Positions 1 to 11,640 of a DNA stretch of 64,000 nt are shown piece by piece. The stretch is taken from NCBI RefSeq assembly GCF_000276665.1, contig NW_004955447.1, forward strand, positions 16,536,435 to 16,600,434. Reading direction: 5' to 3'. This DNA comes from Chinchilla lanigera. Lineage: Eukaryota > Chordata > Mammalia > Rodentia > Chinchillidae. Each line of letters begins with the position of its first letter. Position 1 is the stretch's first letter. The notes under the pieces are model-generated. The model did no database searches and was not told the DNA's origin. It saw only the letters and a list, made by a program, of their open reading frames with translations. A program made the translations under genes and the position numbers.

Positions 1-3000
1 AGAATTAAATTCATAGCAGTGAACTTTCATATCAGGAAAACAGAATGAGCACAAACAGCCTAATGTTGCACCCCAAATTTCTAGAATAAGAGAAAGTCAA
101 GCCCAAAGAACATACAGGGCAAAAATTATAAATGTCAGAGTAGAAATTAATGCAACCAAGGCTAGTAGGGCAATACAAAGAATTAATGGATCAAAGAGTT
201 AGTTCTTTGAAAGAATAAATAAAATTGATAAACCCTTAACCAAACTTACAAAACAGGAAAGAAAAGGCTCAAATTCATGCACTGAGGAATTAAAAGGGTG
301 AAATCACTACAAATCTTGTGGAAATTCAGATCTTCAATACCTACTTTGAAAATCTTTGCTCACCTAAGATGGAAAACACAGAAGAAATGGACAGATTCTT
401 AAATATGTATGAATGACCAAAGCTTACTCAAGCAGATGTAAATATTCTGAATAACCCAATATCAGCTAATGGCATGAAAATGTAATTAAAAACTTACCAA
501 CAAAGAAAACCCCAGGTCCTGATGGATTCATGACTGAATTCTACAAGAAATTTAGAGAAGATCTAATGTCAATACTCCTCAAATTCTTTAATGAAATTTA
601 AAGGGAAACAATACTTCCTAACTCATTGCTGGAGGAATAGTACCCTGATACCAAAACCAGAGAAAGACCCAACGAGAAAAGAGAACTACAGACCAACCTC
701 CCTAATGAATGTAGATGCAAAAATCCTCCATAAAATACTAGTAAACAGAATGCAGCAAATCATGAAGAAGATTGTATACCATGACCAAGTAGGATTCATC
801 CCAAGAATGCAGGGATGGTTCAATATGTGCAAATCAATAAATATAATACACCAAATTAACAGAGCCAAAGACAAAAATCACACAACCATCTCAAAAGGTG
901 CAGCAAAAGCTTTTGATAAAGTCCAACATTCATTCATGATAAAAGTCCTACGGGAAATCAGAATAGATGGTCTTTAGCTCAATCTGATCAAAGTCATCTA
1001 TGACAAATTAACAGCCAACATCATACTAAATGGAAAAAAACTAAAAGCTTTCACCTTAAAATCAGGAGCAAAACAAGGTTGTCCACTATCACTACTCCTA
1101 TTCAATATAGTTCTAGAAACATTAGCCAGAGCAATTAGACAAGAGAATGAAATACAAGGAATAAGGGTAGGAAATGAAGAAGTTAAATTATCATTATTCA
1201 CAAATGACATGATACTCCACATGGAAGACCCCCAAAATTCCACCAAAAGACTCCTAGAATTAATAAGCAAATTTGGTACCGTAGGTGTATACAAAGTCAA
1301 CACTCAAAAATCAGTAGCATTCCTATACACAGCCAACAAACTCACTGAGAGAGAAATTAGGGAAACCACACCCTTCACAATAGCATCCCCCAAAATGAAA
1401 TATTTAGGAATCAATCTAACAGAGGGAGTAAAATATCTGTATATTGAAAAGTACAGTACTCTAAAAAAAGAAATCAAAAAGGATATCAGAAAATGGAAAG
1501 ATATCACTTATTCATGGATAGGAAGTACCAACATTGTGAAAATGGTCATACTCCTAAAACTATTATACAGAGTTAATGCAATCTTGATCAAAATACCATT
1601 AGCATACCTCACAGAACTGGAGAAAACATTCCTAAAGTTCATTTGGAACCAGAAGAGACCTAGAATAGCAGGAGCAACTCTGGGTACAAAGGCAAGGCAG
1701 GAGGCATCAAAATCCCTGACTTGATATCATACTACAAAGCTACTGTGATAAAATCAGCATGGTACTGGTAAAAAAAAAAAAAAAAAGAAAAGAAAAAAAG
1801 AAAAACAGACGTGAGGATCAGTGAAACAGAGTAGAAGATGCAGACACACTACAAACACACTCAGCCACCTTATCTTTGATAAAAGGGCCAAACATGTTCA
1901 CTGGAAGAAAGATAGCCTCTTTAATAAATGACATGTAGTCTCTCTACATGTCAAAGACTAAAACTAGACCCATGTCTATCACTATACACTAAAGTCAAAA
2001 TGGATCAAAGATCTAATTATTAAAATAAACACACTAAATCTACTGGAAGAGAAAGTAGGTAAAAGTTGTGAAGACCTAGATGTAGGCAGAGAGTTCATGA
2101 ACAAATCCCAAACTGCACTAGAAATACTTTTCAAAGAATCAACAATGGGGACCTCATCTTATTAAAAAGCTTTTGCACCTCAAAAGAGATCACCAGCAGA
2201 ATAAAAAGACAACTCACAGAGTGGGAAAAAATTTTAGTCAATAAAGGACTTCTATCTAGAACATATAAAGAATTAAAAAAAACTCTCACCCCCCCAATGC
2301 AAAGACCCATCCAAAAATGGACATCTGTGATGAATACACTCTTCTCAGATGAAGAAATACAAATGGCAAATAAATATAAGAAAAAATGTTCAACATCATT
2401 GATCACTCAAGAGATGCAAATTAAAACAATGCTGAGATCCCATCTCATCTCAGAAAGAATGGCTATCATCAAGAAATCAACTGATAACAAATGCTGGAGG
2501 GGCTGTGGGGAAAAAGGAATTTTTTTCCACTGTTGGTGGGAGTGAAGACTGGTGCAGTTACTGTGGAAATCAATCTGGCGATTCCTCCACAAACTAGGAT
2601 TAGAGGCCTCATTCAACCCAGTTATTCCCCTCCTGTGTCTCTTCCCAAAAGAATAGAAACAACATACCACAGCGATATATGTGCACCCATGTTTATAGCA
2701 GCACAATTTGTAATGGCTAAATCTTGGAAACAACCCAAATGCCCATCAACCGAGGAAGGGATAAAAAAAGACGTGGTATTTTTACACATTGGCACACTAC
2801 TTGGCCATAAGGAAGGATAAACTTGAGACTTTTATAGGTAAATGGATGTAATTTGAGACCATACTCATAACTGAAATAAATTAGACTCACATGTGTAAAC
2901 ATTGTATTGTCTCCCTGGTGTGAGAATTTGAAAGAGTAAATAAGGTCTAGAATGTTCAATAGATATTACAAAATTGGAAATAATTATTTAAAAGGAAGAA

Positions 3001-3256
3001 AAAACTAGGATGGGGGAAACAGGAAAAGAGGGAAGGACAAAGGGAGAAAAATGCAAGGTAATTATACTATTAGCATCTCTTAGTTCAGTGAAAGGAAAGT
3101 CTTTGATAATATCAATTGGAGAATTTTTTAATGCCCATATCTCATACTCTGAATAACTACTTTGAAGATGACAATATGCAATGTTTTAACTGTTGTTATT
3201 CTCCTATTATTTTCTTATGAAATTTTGTTTTACTTTTTTCAATAAAAGTTAAAAAC
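1..3256 (+). mobile_element. L1 retrotransposon, 3' half of ORF2 and 3' UTR (inactive)
   Basis: LINE-1 remnant whose 5' part lies left of the window. The reverse transcriptase region is readable from about 480 to 1770 (PGPDGF, then [17 protein letters not shown] and AFDKVQH). The C-terminal region follows to about 2930, with the Cys-rich end CWRGCG...HCWWE. The catalytic FADD box is changed to FTND near 1197-1208. Stops and frameshifts occur at about 977, 1722 and 1768, the last beside an A-rich insertion. It ends with AATAAA and a short A run at 3256, directly against a retroviral LTR. Confidence 0.95.
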
Positions 3257-3540
3257 TGTGGGAGGCCAGGGGGTTCTTCTCTGCCCTTGACGAAAAGCCC
3301 CCAGTGACTGGCTCAAAAACTGCCTTATTCACTCAGGCACGGTTACAAGCAATTAGAGTAACACAGGATTCTTCTGCCTCCCACCATGCATGGTACACAT
3401 CCAGGTAAACAACAGGATCTCTGCTGTATTACCTTTTCCCTAGAACCTACAGTGTATCAGAATGCTTACATGCCACCTTTCTCCTTAGTGCTCACAGAGG
3501 AGGCCAATTAGGTCTTAATCTTTCTGTCTGGTATCCTACA
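3257..3540 (-). repeat. 3' LTR of the class II provirus (truncated)
   Basis: It aligns with 9075-9356, sharing GACTGGCTCA, TTATTCACTCAGG and CTCCTTAGTGCTCACAGAG. On the minus strand it begins TGTAGGATACC right after a purine tract. The R/U5 end is missing because the L1 at 1-3256 ends here, so the L1 probably inserted into this LTR and the rest lies beyond the window. Confidence 0.87.
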
Positions 3541-3558
3541 TTTCCGCCTTTTTGTTTC
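3541..3558 (-). other. Polypurine tract of the class II provirus
   Basis: The minus strand reads AAACAAAAAGGCGGAAA directly before the LTR start. This is the expected position and make-up for the plus-strand primer of a retrovirus. Confidence 0.75.
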
Positions 3559-4600
3559 ACAATAACAGCAGTTGAATATCAATCACTGCTGTTCAACTCT
3601 AGGAGAAGTATGTAGGTGTAGATTTTCTATCTTGAGGTCTAGCCTTTAATGATTATACTTCTACCCACAGTTGTAATGTATCTGTACTGGCTGTTTTTGA
3701 GGGCCTTACCCTATCTGCCTACACTATAACTAAGTTAATTGTACCCTCTTCTAGAGAAGTGTCTCTAACTGCTGTGAGGGAGTAAGGTCATAGATCACTC
3801 TAGCTACTTCCAGCTGAAGAGGGGTATGATTACGATTGGCAGTCAGGGATACCCCACAACCCCCCCCTCCCCCGGGTCTATTTAAAAGGGCACTGAACAG
3901 CATTCTCATCTCACATTGGTGCTGATGGTGAACAAGTCTTTCTGCCTCCGGAATAGTTTTCTTTGTTTGTCATCTAAGGGAAGGCTTTCACTGGTGAGGA
4001 GCACAGAGTCCAGTTCCTCCATGGACATGTCATGGGGAGGACTTCTCCATGGTCATACACTCCTAGAGGGTACATACACAGTCTGTCCATTTCCTGCAAT
4101 GACACAAGCAAACCCCACCCCATGCCAACAGGGAAACTGATGCCTCCCATTTTCCTGTCTCAAGGGTGGTCGCAAAGTTTGTGCCTTCTCCTTTTCCCAC
4201 GTGCTTGTACTTTTCACCAAGGTAATTATGCTGGGGTGCCATCTATATTATCAACAGCATTCAAAAAGTTAAGTGCAAATGTTGCAAAATCAAGGTGAGG
4301 CTTACTATGACCTATTATTCCCCCTTTTTTGTTTTTGTAATTGACATTTTAATGTCAAATGTGCCCACTAAATAATAGCTTATCCTTGTGGTTTATAAGG
4401 AAGTCCAGTAAAATGACTAACATTCCACTGCTGTGAAGATCTTTGAAAGTTCCTGCTTGCTTAGGCAGAATCATTATCCATTTTTATGTTCTTATGAACT
4501 TCCATCTTTGCAAATGCTGAGAACAGTGTTGTTGTATATGCCCACCAGTCTCCCCTATATGGCAAGTAGTATGCATAATAAAAGTAAGTATCTATAGTAA
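3559..4600 (-). other. Non-coding remnant of the provirus 3' region
   Basis: About 1 kb between the polypurine tract and the inserted L1 tail. By position it should be 3' pol or env, but I recognise no protein in any frame. The plus-strand open frames here (about 3916-4298) have no family resemblance. Confidence 0.5.
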
Positions 4601-4601
4601 C

Positions 4602-5388
4602 ATGCACTCAGTTTGGAGATTCCTCAGAAAACTAGGTCTAGAGGTCCCATTCAATGGTCCCATTCAATACCCCCTGCTGGGTATTTTCCCAGAAGATCTA
4701 AAAACATCATATCACAGCAATATATGTGCACCTATGTTCATAGAAGCACAATTTGTAATTGCTAAACTGTGGAAGCAACCCAAATGTCCATCCACCGAGG
4801 ATTGGATAAGAAAATTGTGGTACTTTTATATAATGGAATATTACACAGCTATAAAGAAAGATAAACTCGAGGCTTTTATAGGTAAATGGTCACAACTAGA
4901 GATCATACTCATAAGTGAAATAAATCAGACATATATGTGCAAGCACCGCATTGTTTCACTAGTGTAAAACCTGAAAGAGTTAATTTAAACTAGGAGGTAT
5001 GGTAGACATTGTGAAATGATAGGAAAGCACTCAAGGGTAAAGGGCAACTGGGATGTGGGAAAAGAGAAGGGAAAGAAGGAGAAATTTTGTATGTATGTAT
5101 ATACAGGATAGTTAACATAGTTGTTCTACTGTCTTCTATTTCTTTGCTGAAAGAAACTGTCAATGAGTCCTTGATTGATCAGTATTGCATGTCTCTATCT
5201 GTTTTCATGAGAAACCACTTTGAAGATATCAATATGTAATACAACAAGCATTGTTAATTTCCTACCACTTTGTTTGTAACTCTGTATTGTTTGTACTGTT
5301 CTTTTGCTATTTTGTAAAAGGTTGTCTGTCTGTTAATGTTTTCCTCCTTCTTTTAAAATTAACAAAACAAAACAAAACAAAACAAAAC
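4602..5388 (+). mobile_element. 5'-truncated L1 tail inserted in the provirus
   Basis: It matches the last part of the L1 at 2550-3256: the same WRFLRKLGLE reading, HSNICAPMFIEAQFVIAK and a similar 3' UTR. It is in better condition, with a 121-codon open stretch of the ORF2 C-terminus. It ends in TTTTAAAATT and an (AAAAC)n tail at 5362-5389. It splits the provirus near the RNase H/integrase region. Confidence 0.92.
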
Positions 5389-5426
5389 ATGCACATACTG
5401 AACCCTGCCAAATAGAGATATGTGTG

Positions 5427-5700
5427 TTACATCCATTTGCCAGGAAGCCCTGGGGTTATAGCCTTCTGATGGGACTGATGTAGGTGAAGTCTAGTGTGCT
5501 GGATAAGACTATACAATATGGTATATTTGTGGTGTAGACAGTTTAAAGCTAAAGGTAAGAGCTCAAGTATTCTGATAGAAGAATGAGAAAGCCTAGCCTG
5601 TCTAGAAATTGAGGCAATGAGTGTATTGGCATGATGATTTCCTTCTGTCACTGGTTTGGGAAGGCTGGAGTGTGAGCACATTTGACCTATATAAAAAGAG
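5427..5700 (-). pseudogene. Provirus RNase H end / integrase zinc-binding remnant
   Basis: The minus-strand reading has a retroviral linker (PVTEGNHHAN) and a His-His pair (LNCLHHKY) typical of the integrase N-terminal zinc module. The paired cysteines are not recognisable. It is cut off on its 3' side by the L1 insertion. Confidence 0.6.
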
Positions 5701-5841
5701 GCAGTCCTACCTGCAATTGCAAAAACAAATTGAACTAGGAGGATCTAGAATACTTTTTGTAGTGCCTGACTCCAAGTGATTAGTGACATTAACTACATAA
5801 GTGAAATCACTTAAAATGTTAATAGGTTCTGTCAAAGTACA

Positions 5842-6087
5842 TTATAATACAGTAATTAGAGCAACCAGTTCTGATCTTTGAGCCAAAAGTCCAGGGGTAG
5901 CAATTTTCTGGTGAGGTAGCATAGCCCGGTAAGCAGCAAAACAATGAGCAGATCTATCCATGAAATAAGTTGAAGCATTTGTAAGAGGAGTTGTCTGAGT
6001 ATGTCTGGGTAAAATAAATGAATAATGACAATATAACTGTACAAATTTATCAGAAGGATGATTGTCAACCAATCTGATATAATCCAC
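5842..6087 (-). pseudogene. Provirus RNase H domain remnant
   Basis: The minus strand reads PLTNAS, then a degraded first catalytic Asp region (YFMDRS for the usual xFTDGS), then AYRAMLP and AQRSELVALITVL, the conserved helix with its Glu. Lineage: betaretrovirus-like. Confidence 0.75.
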
Positions 6088-6113
6088 AATGCTAGCTGCC
6101 AGACTAAGGAAGT

Positions 6114-7150
6114 TTACAACAAATGAATATTCTGTGCAAGATTAATTGTAAGCACAATATGATGAGGATTAAATCCTAAAAGCATTCTGCTCCAGTGACA
6201 GGCTTGCCAAATTAGCTTAGCTGTTTGATCTGCATAAGCCTGAAGATTTTTTGTAAGCTGGTTAGGAAGACAAAACCATTTAATAATTTGACATTTTTTA
6301 TTCACTGGTGGAGACCAGGCTGTATAGGGTTAAGTTTCTGAACACAGGGACCTCTGGCTGTGTTGGAAAAGTGCTCAGAGGTCAAGATAATATCACAGCT
6401 TAGGCAGCCAAGGACATGGGCTGCTGACACCCCTTATTCCAGACCAATGAAGCTGCCAACCTTGGAGATCAAACAGTCCTCTTAATTGGCAAAATTTGCT
6501 CCTTGGAGAAGTCTTTGAACTAAATTCCAAGGTCTTGCTCAGTTCCTGTGCTTGCTTCAGTATCCCCTTCCTTTGTTTGAAAACCAAATAAATACCAGGT
6601 GTTTAGTGGAGCACTTTGTCTTTACTCTCCAGAGAGTTCTGACCTTCCTAGATGCTCAAATCATACTATTGGTCTATTTTATTTACTGTCCACTCATTTA
6701 GGAGACTGAAGTTAGGCCAAGACCCTAATAATTCAGTATTTGACCAAAAAGTCCACTAAGAGGTTCAGATGTGAGGGTACAGTGAAAATTCAAATCTGGA
6801 TCTCCTTGTAATGTTTTATATAGATTGTGTAACTAATATGTACATATTCCTAATTTGGGGCAAATCCAGCTAATGTCCCCCAATAATTTCTGGAAATCAT
6901 TTAATGTTCATAATGAATCTCTTCTTAACATTAATTTCTGGATTTGAACTGCTCTTTCTATTACCATAGATCCCAAGCAACTATAGGAGGAGATAGTTTG
7001 AATTTTCTCTAGAGCTATGCATAACCCATGTTGCATCAAAGCCCATTTAGTGTGTGCAAAAAAGATAAGTAGTTGCTGAGAATCAGCAGCAAGCAATACA
7101 TCATCCATATCATGTATTATATAGGCTTGAGGTCATTATTTCCTAATAAG
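6114..7150 (-). pseudogene. Provirus reverse transcriptase remnant
   Basis: The minus strand from about 7130 shows the active-site region (HDMDDVLLAADSQQLL), then a palm/thumb stretch with GLCIALEKIQ, CLGSMV and QKLMLRRDSL, then a connection region near 6300-6114. The tyrosine of the YMDD box is replaced by Asp. Several stops interrupt the frame. Confidence 0.85.
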
Positions 7151-7711
7151 AAACCTGACCAGCAAAATACTGACTCTGGATAGGACTGTTCATCATCCCC
7201 TGTGGCAAAACTGTCCACTGATATCAGTATATAGGCTCAGCAAAATTAGTGGCAGGCACAGAAAAAGCTAAACAAAGTCAGTCTTTCAGACTTAAACAGC
7301 TGGTAAAAAAGCAATCCTTAAGCTCAATAACTATCAACAGGTAGTATTGCCTTATAGTAATTTGAATCCACCTTTCTTTCAGCAGATCTTTGCCTGGCAA
7401 ATTGACTGGGATCCCTGTAATAAATGGTTGAAAGACTCCCTCACAGTTATCAGGGCCTACATAAGGCAGAGGTGTAGCAATCTACATAATCTCTCTGGGT
7501 GACCTGAGCCCCACCAAGGAGGTGGCTGCCACTCAGGTAGGCCAGGCAGGTGGCCACTGGGATTAAGCTATCACTGAAACATTTGCATCTGTGTCCATAA
7601 GCCCTTGAAAATATTTTCCCTTAACCTTAGGAGTATACATGGGCCACAGGTGTGAGATATCTTAAGGGAAAAACACTGCCTTATGGGGGTGCTGTTAAAT
7701 CCTTTAGCTTC

Positions 7712-8000
7712 TCAACTAATAGCTATGGTTCTGACAGCCAGTAAAAGAATCAGTTGAGCGATATAATCTGATTTAAAGGCCCAAACATCACATGACTGGA
7801 CCACAACCTGAATTTCCCCCAAATAGTTTGAATCAATAATCCCAGGGAGTACTTCACCACCCTGTAGATTTAAACTATTTTTTCCTACGACAAGATCCAC
7901 AGTACCTAAGGGAGGAGGTTCCCAGTTTCCCATGGAGATTTTAACAGGCTTATTTCCACCAGTCATAGTCACCCATGCAGCATTAAGAAGGTCTAATTCT
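7712..8000 (-). pseudogene. Provirus dUTPase-like (pro) domain remnant
   Basis: The minus strand reads PPPLGTVDLVVGKNSLNL, then PGIIDSNYLGEIQVVV and IAQLILLL, matching the trimeric dUTPase motifs 2, 3 and 4 carried in betaretroviral pro. This open stretch of 86 codons is the best-preserved coding piece of the provirus. Confidence 0.85.
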
Positions 8001-8340
8001 GCACTTCTGGGGGTTCTAATGACAAGGGACTCAACCTCCTCCAGAGACCCAGTGAGGGTTGGGGCTTTAAGCCCATATTGGGCATGCCCATGTTATTTGT
8101 TGGGCTTGGAGCCAGGCCCACATCCCACTTCTTGCCAGTGAGGTGGTACATCAATAATATTTTGAATGACATTATTAGTCCAGTAATTTCCCTTTTGATA
8201 TCTTTGACAAGAGCTTGGTGCTTTTCCCTCCAGGATTGCACTTTTCCCTCCAGGACTGCACAATGCCCTATTTTGCCATAATTAAAATATCATATTTTTA
8301 AGAAGTCTGATTTTATTTAATTAAACCAAACAGAGCTTGG
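8000..8340 (-). pseudogene. Provirus nucleocapsid (gag) remnant
   Basis: One frame gives a degraded zinc knuckle (YGKIGHC) and a second one (CQRYQKGNYW) upstream of the dUTPase region, joined by a Pro-rich linker. Two of the zinc-binding cysteines are lost. The capsid part further right (8340-8700) is too degraded to assign. Confidence 0.6.
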
Positions 8341-8851
8341 GCAAACAGAAAACTTATGACCTCCAGTGCCCATATCTTGGCATACTTTCAAATAATATCC
8401 CAGGTGTAGGACATTCTCCCACAGTTAAAGGGAAAAAACTACATGTACCAAGCTCCATGTGGAGAAAGTTTCAAGGAATACAACAGAGCCCTGCGTACAG
8501 GAATGCTCCAAACCCTCTCTCATGCATTCCCAACTCTTTGTATCAAATGTACCGTCTGAAGAAACCAAGGACGTTTGATAACATCTTGCAATATATGAGA
8601 AGTCAACTGGATACTAACCTGAGTGCCAGATTGGTGCAAAAGAATTCCCAATAAAGGGATATAACACTGCACTTCAATCAATGAACTCTGCCCCATTACC
8701 CTAGCTGAAATTCTCCGTGTGCACTCATGTTCCTTTTTTCCTTTTCTTTTTCCTTTTGCTGTTTTCTATTGTCAACCAGCACTTCTCCACTATGGAAGCC
8801 CCCATCACTGACTCACTACACTTTTCTCCCAGGTGGACTTCCTCTGTCAGA

Positions 8852-8869
8852 CTCCCTGTTTGCGTGCTA
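8852..8869 (-). other. tRNA-Lys-type primer binding site (degraded)
   Basis: The minus strand reads TAGCACGCAAACAGGGAG, which fits 13 of 18 positions of the tRNA-Lys3 primer site; two or three mismatches are CpG-type changes. It lies two bases after the LTR end (CTCCTACA), as expected. Confidence 0.7.
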
Positions 8870-8871
8870 CC

Positions 8872-9356
8872 TGTAGGAGCCAGCCTACAAACTGTGTACC
8901 TGACTGAGGGGTGAATGAGGATGAAAAACAAACAGACACAGAATTAGGTTAAAATATATGGGGAGGGGCTAGGGATTTAGCTCCGTGGCACAGCACCTGC
9001 CTGGCAAGTGCAAGGTCGTGAGTTCAATTCCCGGTACTGGAAAAAACAAGAACAAAAACAAAAAGAATAAAATATATGGGGAGAGGGCTCTTGTCTCCCT
9101 TTGACCAGGAGCCCCGGGTGACTGGCTCACCCTGCTTTTATTCACTCAGGTATGGGTACAAGCAACTAGAGTAACACAGGATGGTTCTGCCACCGTCCAC
9201 GATACATGTTCAGGTAAACAATGTACATGTCAGGATCTCAGCTGTATCATCTTTTCCTAGGACTTGCAGCATGTCAGCATGTTTGCATGCTGCTTTCTCC
9301 TTAGTGCTCACAGAGAAGGTCGATTGGACCTCAATATTCCTATCTGGTCTCCCATA
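8872..9356 (-). repeat. 5' LTR of the class II provirus, interrupted by an ID SINE
   Basis: The minus strand runs from TATGGGAGACC to CTCCTACA just before the primer site. It has an AATAAA signal in GAGTGAATAAAAGCAGG, followed by R/U5. Without the SINE and its duplicated target the LTR is about 365 bp. The start has mutated from TG to TA. Confidence 0.82.
8966..9068 (+). mobile_element. ID-like SINE inside the 5' LTR
   Basis: tRNA-derived SINE: GGATTTAGCTCCGTGGCAC, then GAGTTCAATTCCCGGTAC (A and B boxes) and an A-rich tail. It is flanked by a perfect 15-bp duplication AAAATATATGGGGAG at 8951-8965 and 9069-9083. Confidence 0.95.
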
Positions 9357-9689
9357 CTGGAGGGCTGACTGTCCCTCCTCCCAAAGAGGGACTAGGCCAG
9401 CCAAAACCTTCATCTACCCTCACGATGAAGGGGAACTTGCTCCGCCCCTGTGCACAGATATTACCGTCTCCATGAGGAGCCCTGGCTGATGTTGTACAAC
9501 ATGGGTGAACCAGTTCCGTGCATTCTGATTTGACTTCCTGCTCTGTAGATGCCTCCTGTATATCTATAGACATAGTTGGGGTTGAGAGGACCCCTAATCA
9601 GAGATTCTTTACTTCTGCTCTGATGTACCACTTTGAAGGCTAAATGTTTAACCCTGAGTTTTATAATTGTCCCACAGTGCCTACTCTCT

Positions 9690-10320
9690 TTCTAGGAAGA
9701 TATTTGCTAGCGAAATTGGGACCATTTCTCAAATTCCAGTAAAGGCCAAAACAAATTTTATCTGCTGGGACGATGCCAGGTCTATCTGAACTGATCAGCC
9801 AACAAGTGGCTCCTGCTACATGATGTAAGGGAATACCTGGTAGAGCACAATTCGTCTATGCCAGTAGCTATAAAACTAAAAGACCCTAGCTGATTTTCTA
9901 ACCAAAAGCTTGTAGACAGGTTTCTTAAATACAGCCTTCTGCAACCAGTCCCTTTGCAACACTCTTCCCTCCACAAGAAGTGAAAAAAGTGACTGACAGT
10001 GTCGTTAGAGAAATAAGACGTGCCCTTGCTCAGGCTCCAACACTGAAAGTACCTGACTTAAAAAAAAGGAAAACTTCTTCTACACAACAGAAAAGATAGA
10101 AATTACTTTGGGTAACTTGACACAAAGTCTAGGACAAGAACTCCACCAAGTGGCATACTTCTCCAAAGGGTTAGATGGGGTGGCTGGTGGACGACCACCC
10201 TGTCTGAGAGCACAGCAGCTATAGCTGTGCTAACAAAGAAAGCTGAAAAATGAACTTTAGAACAGAGACTAAAAATCCTGACTGATCAGGTCTCGGCTAT
10301 TCTGGAGAAAAAAAGGTTAC
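9690..10320 (+). pseudogene. Class I ERV protease end and deleted reverse transcriptase
   Basis: Readable pieces are LGRYLLAKLGPF near 9690-9730, LLQPVPLQHSSLHKK near 9930-9985, and then immediately VREIRRALAQAPTLKVPDL near 10000-10060. The palm with the catalytic aspartates should lie between the last two and is missing. This looks like an internal deletion of roughly 200 codons. Frameshifts and stops follow up to 10320. Confidence 0.72.
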
Positions 10321-10758
10321 TTGTGGTTAATAAGGGAACAGTTTACCAAATATCAGGTTGTGCTCTTAGACATCCCTGAAGTTATTAGAGAAACTTTTAT
10401 TCTTGCTCCTGTCTCTTTGATGCCTTCAGGCCCAGAATTAGCCACTCTTGGGAACAAATGTAGCCCAGACTCATGCAAGCAGACAGGACATCATGACCTG
10501 TCCCTCCAAGATCCTGAGGAGATGTGGTTCATTGATGGAAGTAGATTTGTCCAAGAAAGACATCAGAAGGCAGCTTATGAGCTTGTCAGTTCACGACTGG
10601 TCATTGAAGCAAAGCTTCTTTCCCTAGGGGCCTCTGCTCAAAAGATTGAGCTAGTAGCCCTTACTCAGGCATTGATATTAGGAAAAGGTAAAAAGTTAAA
10701 TATCTATACAGACTCCAAATATGCCTTTCTGGTGCTACAGGCCCATGCAGCAATCTAG
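10321..10758 (+). pseudogene. Class I ERV RNase H domain, open for 145 codons
   Basis: The frame reads MWFIDGSRFVQE (first catalytic Asp), SAQKIELVALTQAL (catalytic Glu) and LNIYTDSKYAFLV (third Asp), the order and spacing of gammaretroviral RNase H. A stop follows at AHAAI. The frame then continues, broken, to about 11000 (QVAVIHCKKSQ). Three catalytic acidic residues survive in an isolated fragment with no promoter seen; I regard it as dead. Confidence 0.8.
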
Positions 10759-11039
10759 ATAGGATCTTGGTGACTAATAAGCAACCATCTATAAAACACA
10801 CAGAAAATTCTACAACTCTTAGAGGTGATCTGTGTTCCCAAGCAGGTTGCTGTCATTCATTGCAAGAAATCCCAAAGGGACATGTCTGAAATCTCTTTGG
10901 AAAAATCAAAAGGCTGATAGGGAGGTAAGAAGAGCAACTCTACAGCCCCTCAACACCCTAGACTTTTGTCCAGTTCCTGAGGAACCATTCTGCTCCTTCC
11001 TCAAGAGGCACAGTGACAAGCTATAAAAATCCTACCTGG

Positions 11040-11640
11040 GAAATGGTCACTAGAGTTTCCACAGGACTAAGAAGAAAGTTATTCCTGAGAACCTCTGGAA
11101 GACCTGAGGCTCCTCTTCAGAAAGCAATAGTCCAGCACTGCTCCAGGTGCAGGTAAGTATAGTCACTAATGACCCCAACTCACCACACCGTAAATGGGCA
11201 TCTTTCTAAGGCTCCTGGTTTCATCTAGATCCCTAAGTGGGTAACCTTGCTAAGACTATGGCTTTCAGGCTCTTGACGACTTATCTAACTTTTCTCTTTG
11301 TCATACTTTGTCCTCCACAAAACAACATGGGAATCTGATCTGCTCCTCACATTTGGCTCTATATCCCCAGCATAATAGTAAAGTTACTTTCTCCCACTGA
11401 ACAGAAAGCTCAACAGTCACTAACTTCTCATTGTCTTTTGGCAGGTTTTTTTCTTCTTCAGTTCAGCCAGTGAGTCTCAACAGCCCAAGGTAGTTGGAGA
11501 GTACACACTCCCCAGTAGGAAGGGCCAATATCCCCTTTCAACAGGAAGTAGCTTTATGAAGACAGAAACCTCCACTCCCTCAGCACCCCATAAGCAATTT
11601 TGGGGATATGTGTCTCTCAAGGGAAAATGAGACAAGAGAT
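11040..11640 (+). other. Unreadable 3' region of the class I ERV
   Basis: By position it would be integrase/env. One short hydrophobic reading near 11270-11330 (LTTYLTFLFVIL) could be an old envelope leader, but nothing else supports this. Confidence 0.3.

Larger units (their letters stand above)
3257..9356 (-). mobile_element. Class II (betaretrovirus-like) endogenous provirus, decayed
   Basis: Minus-strand provirus with 5' LTR at the right and 3' LTR at the left. Reading right to left it shows a tRNA-Lys-like primer site, nucleocapsid-like sequence, a dUTPase-like protease region, reverse transcriptase, RNase H, the start of integrase and a polypurine tract. Every coding region has stops or frameshifts. 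The RT active-site box has lost its tyrosine (DMDD). No envelope could be recognised. After removing the L1 insert the interior is about 4.5 kb, short for an intact provirus. The LTRs are clearly diverged, so the insertion is old. Confidence 0.88.

Noticed and set aside
591..1724. Possibility of an active L1 reverse transcriptase
   Set aside because: The catalytic box is FTND and there are several stops and frameshifts.
5362..5389. CRISPR-like or satellite repeat (AAAAC)n
   Set aside because: It is the A-rich tail of the L1 inserted at 4602-5388.
10321..10758. Domesticated RNase H gene from the class I ERV
   Set aside because: The open stretch has no initiation context, promoter or splice support; its length is within what chance preservation gives in a decayed pol.
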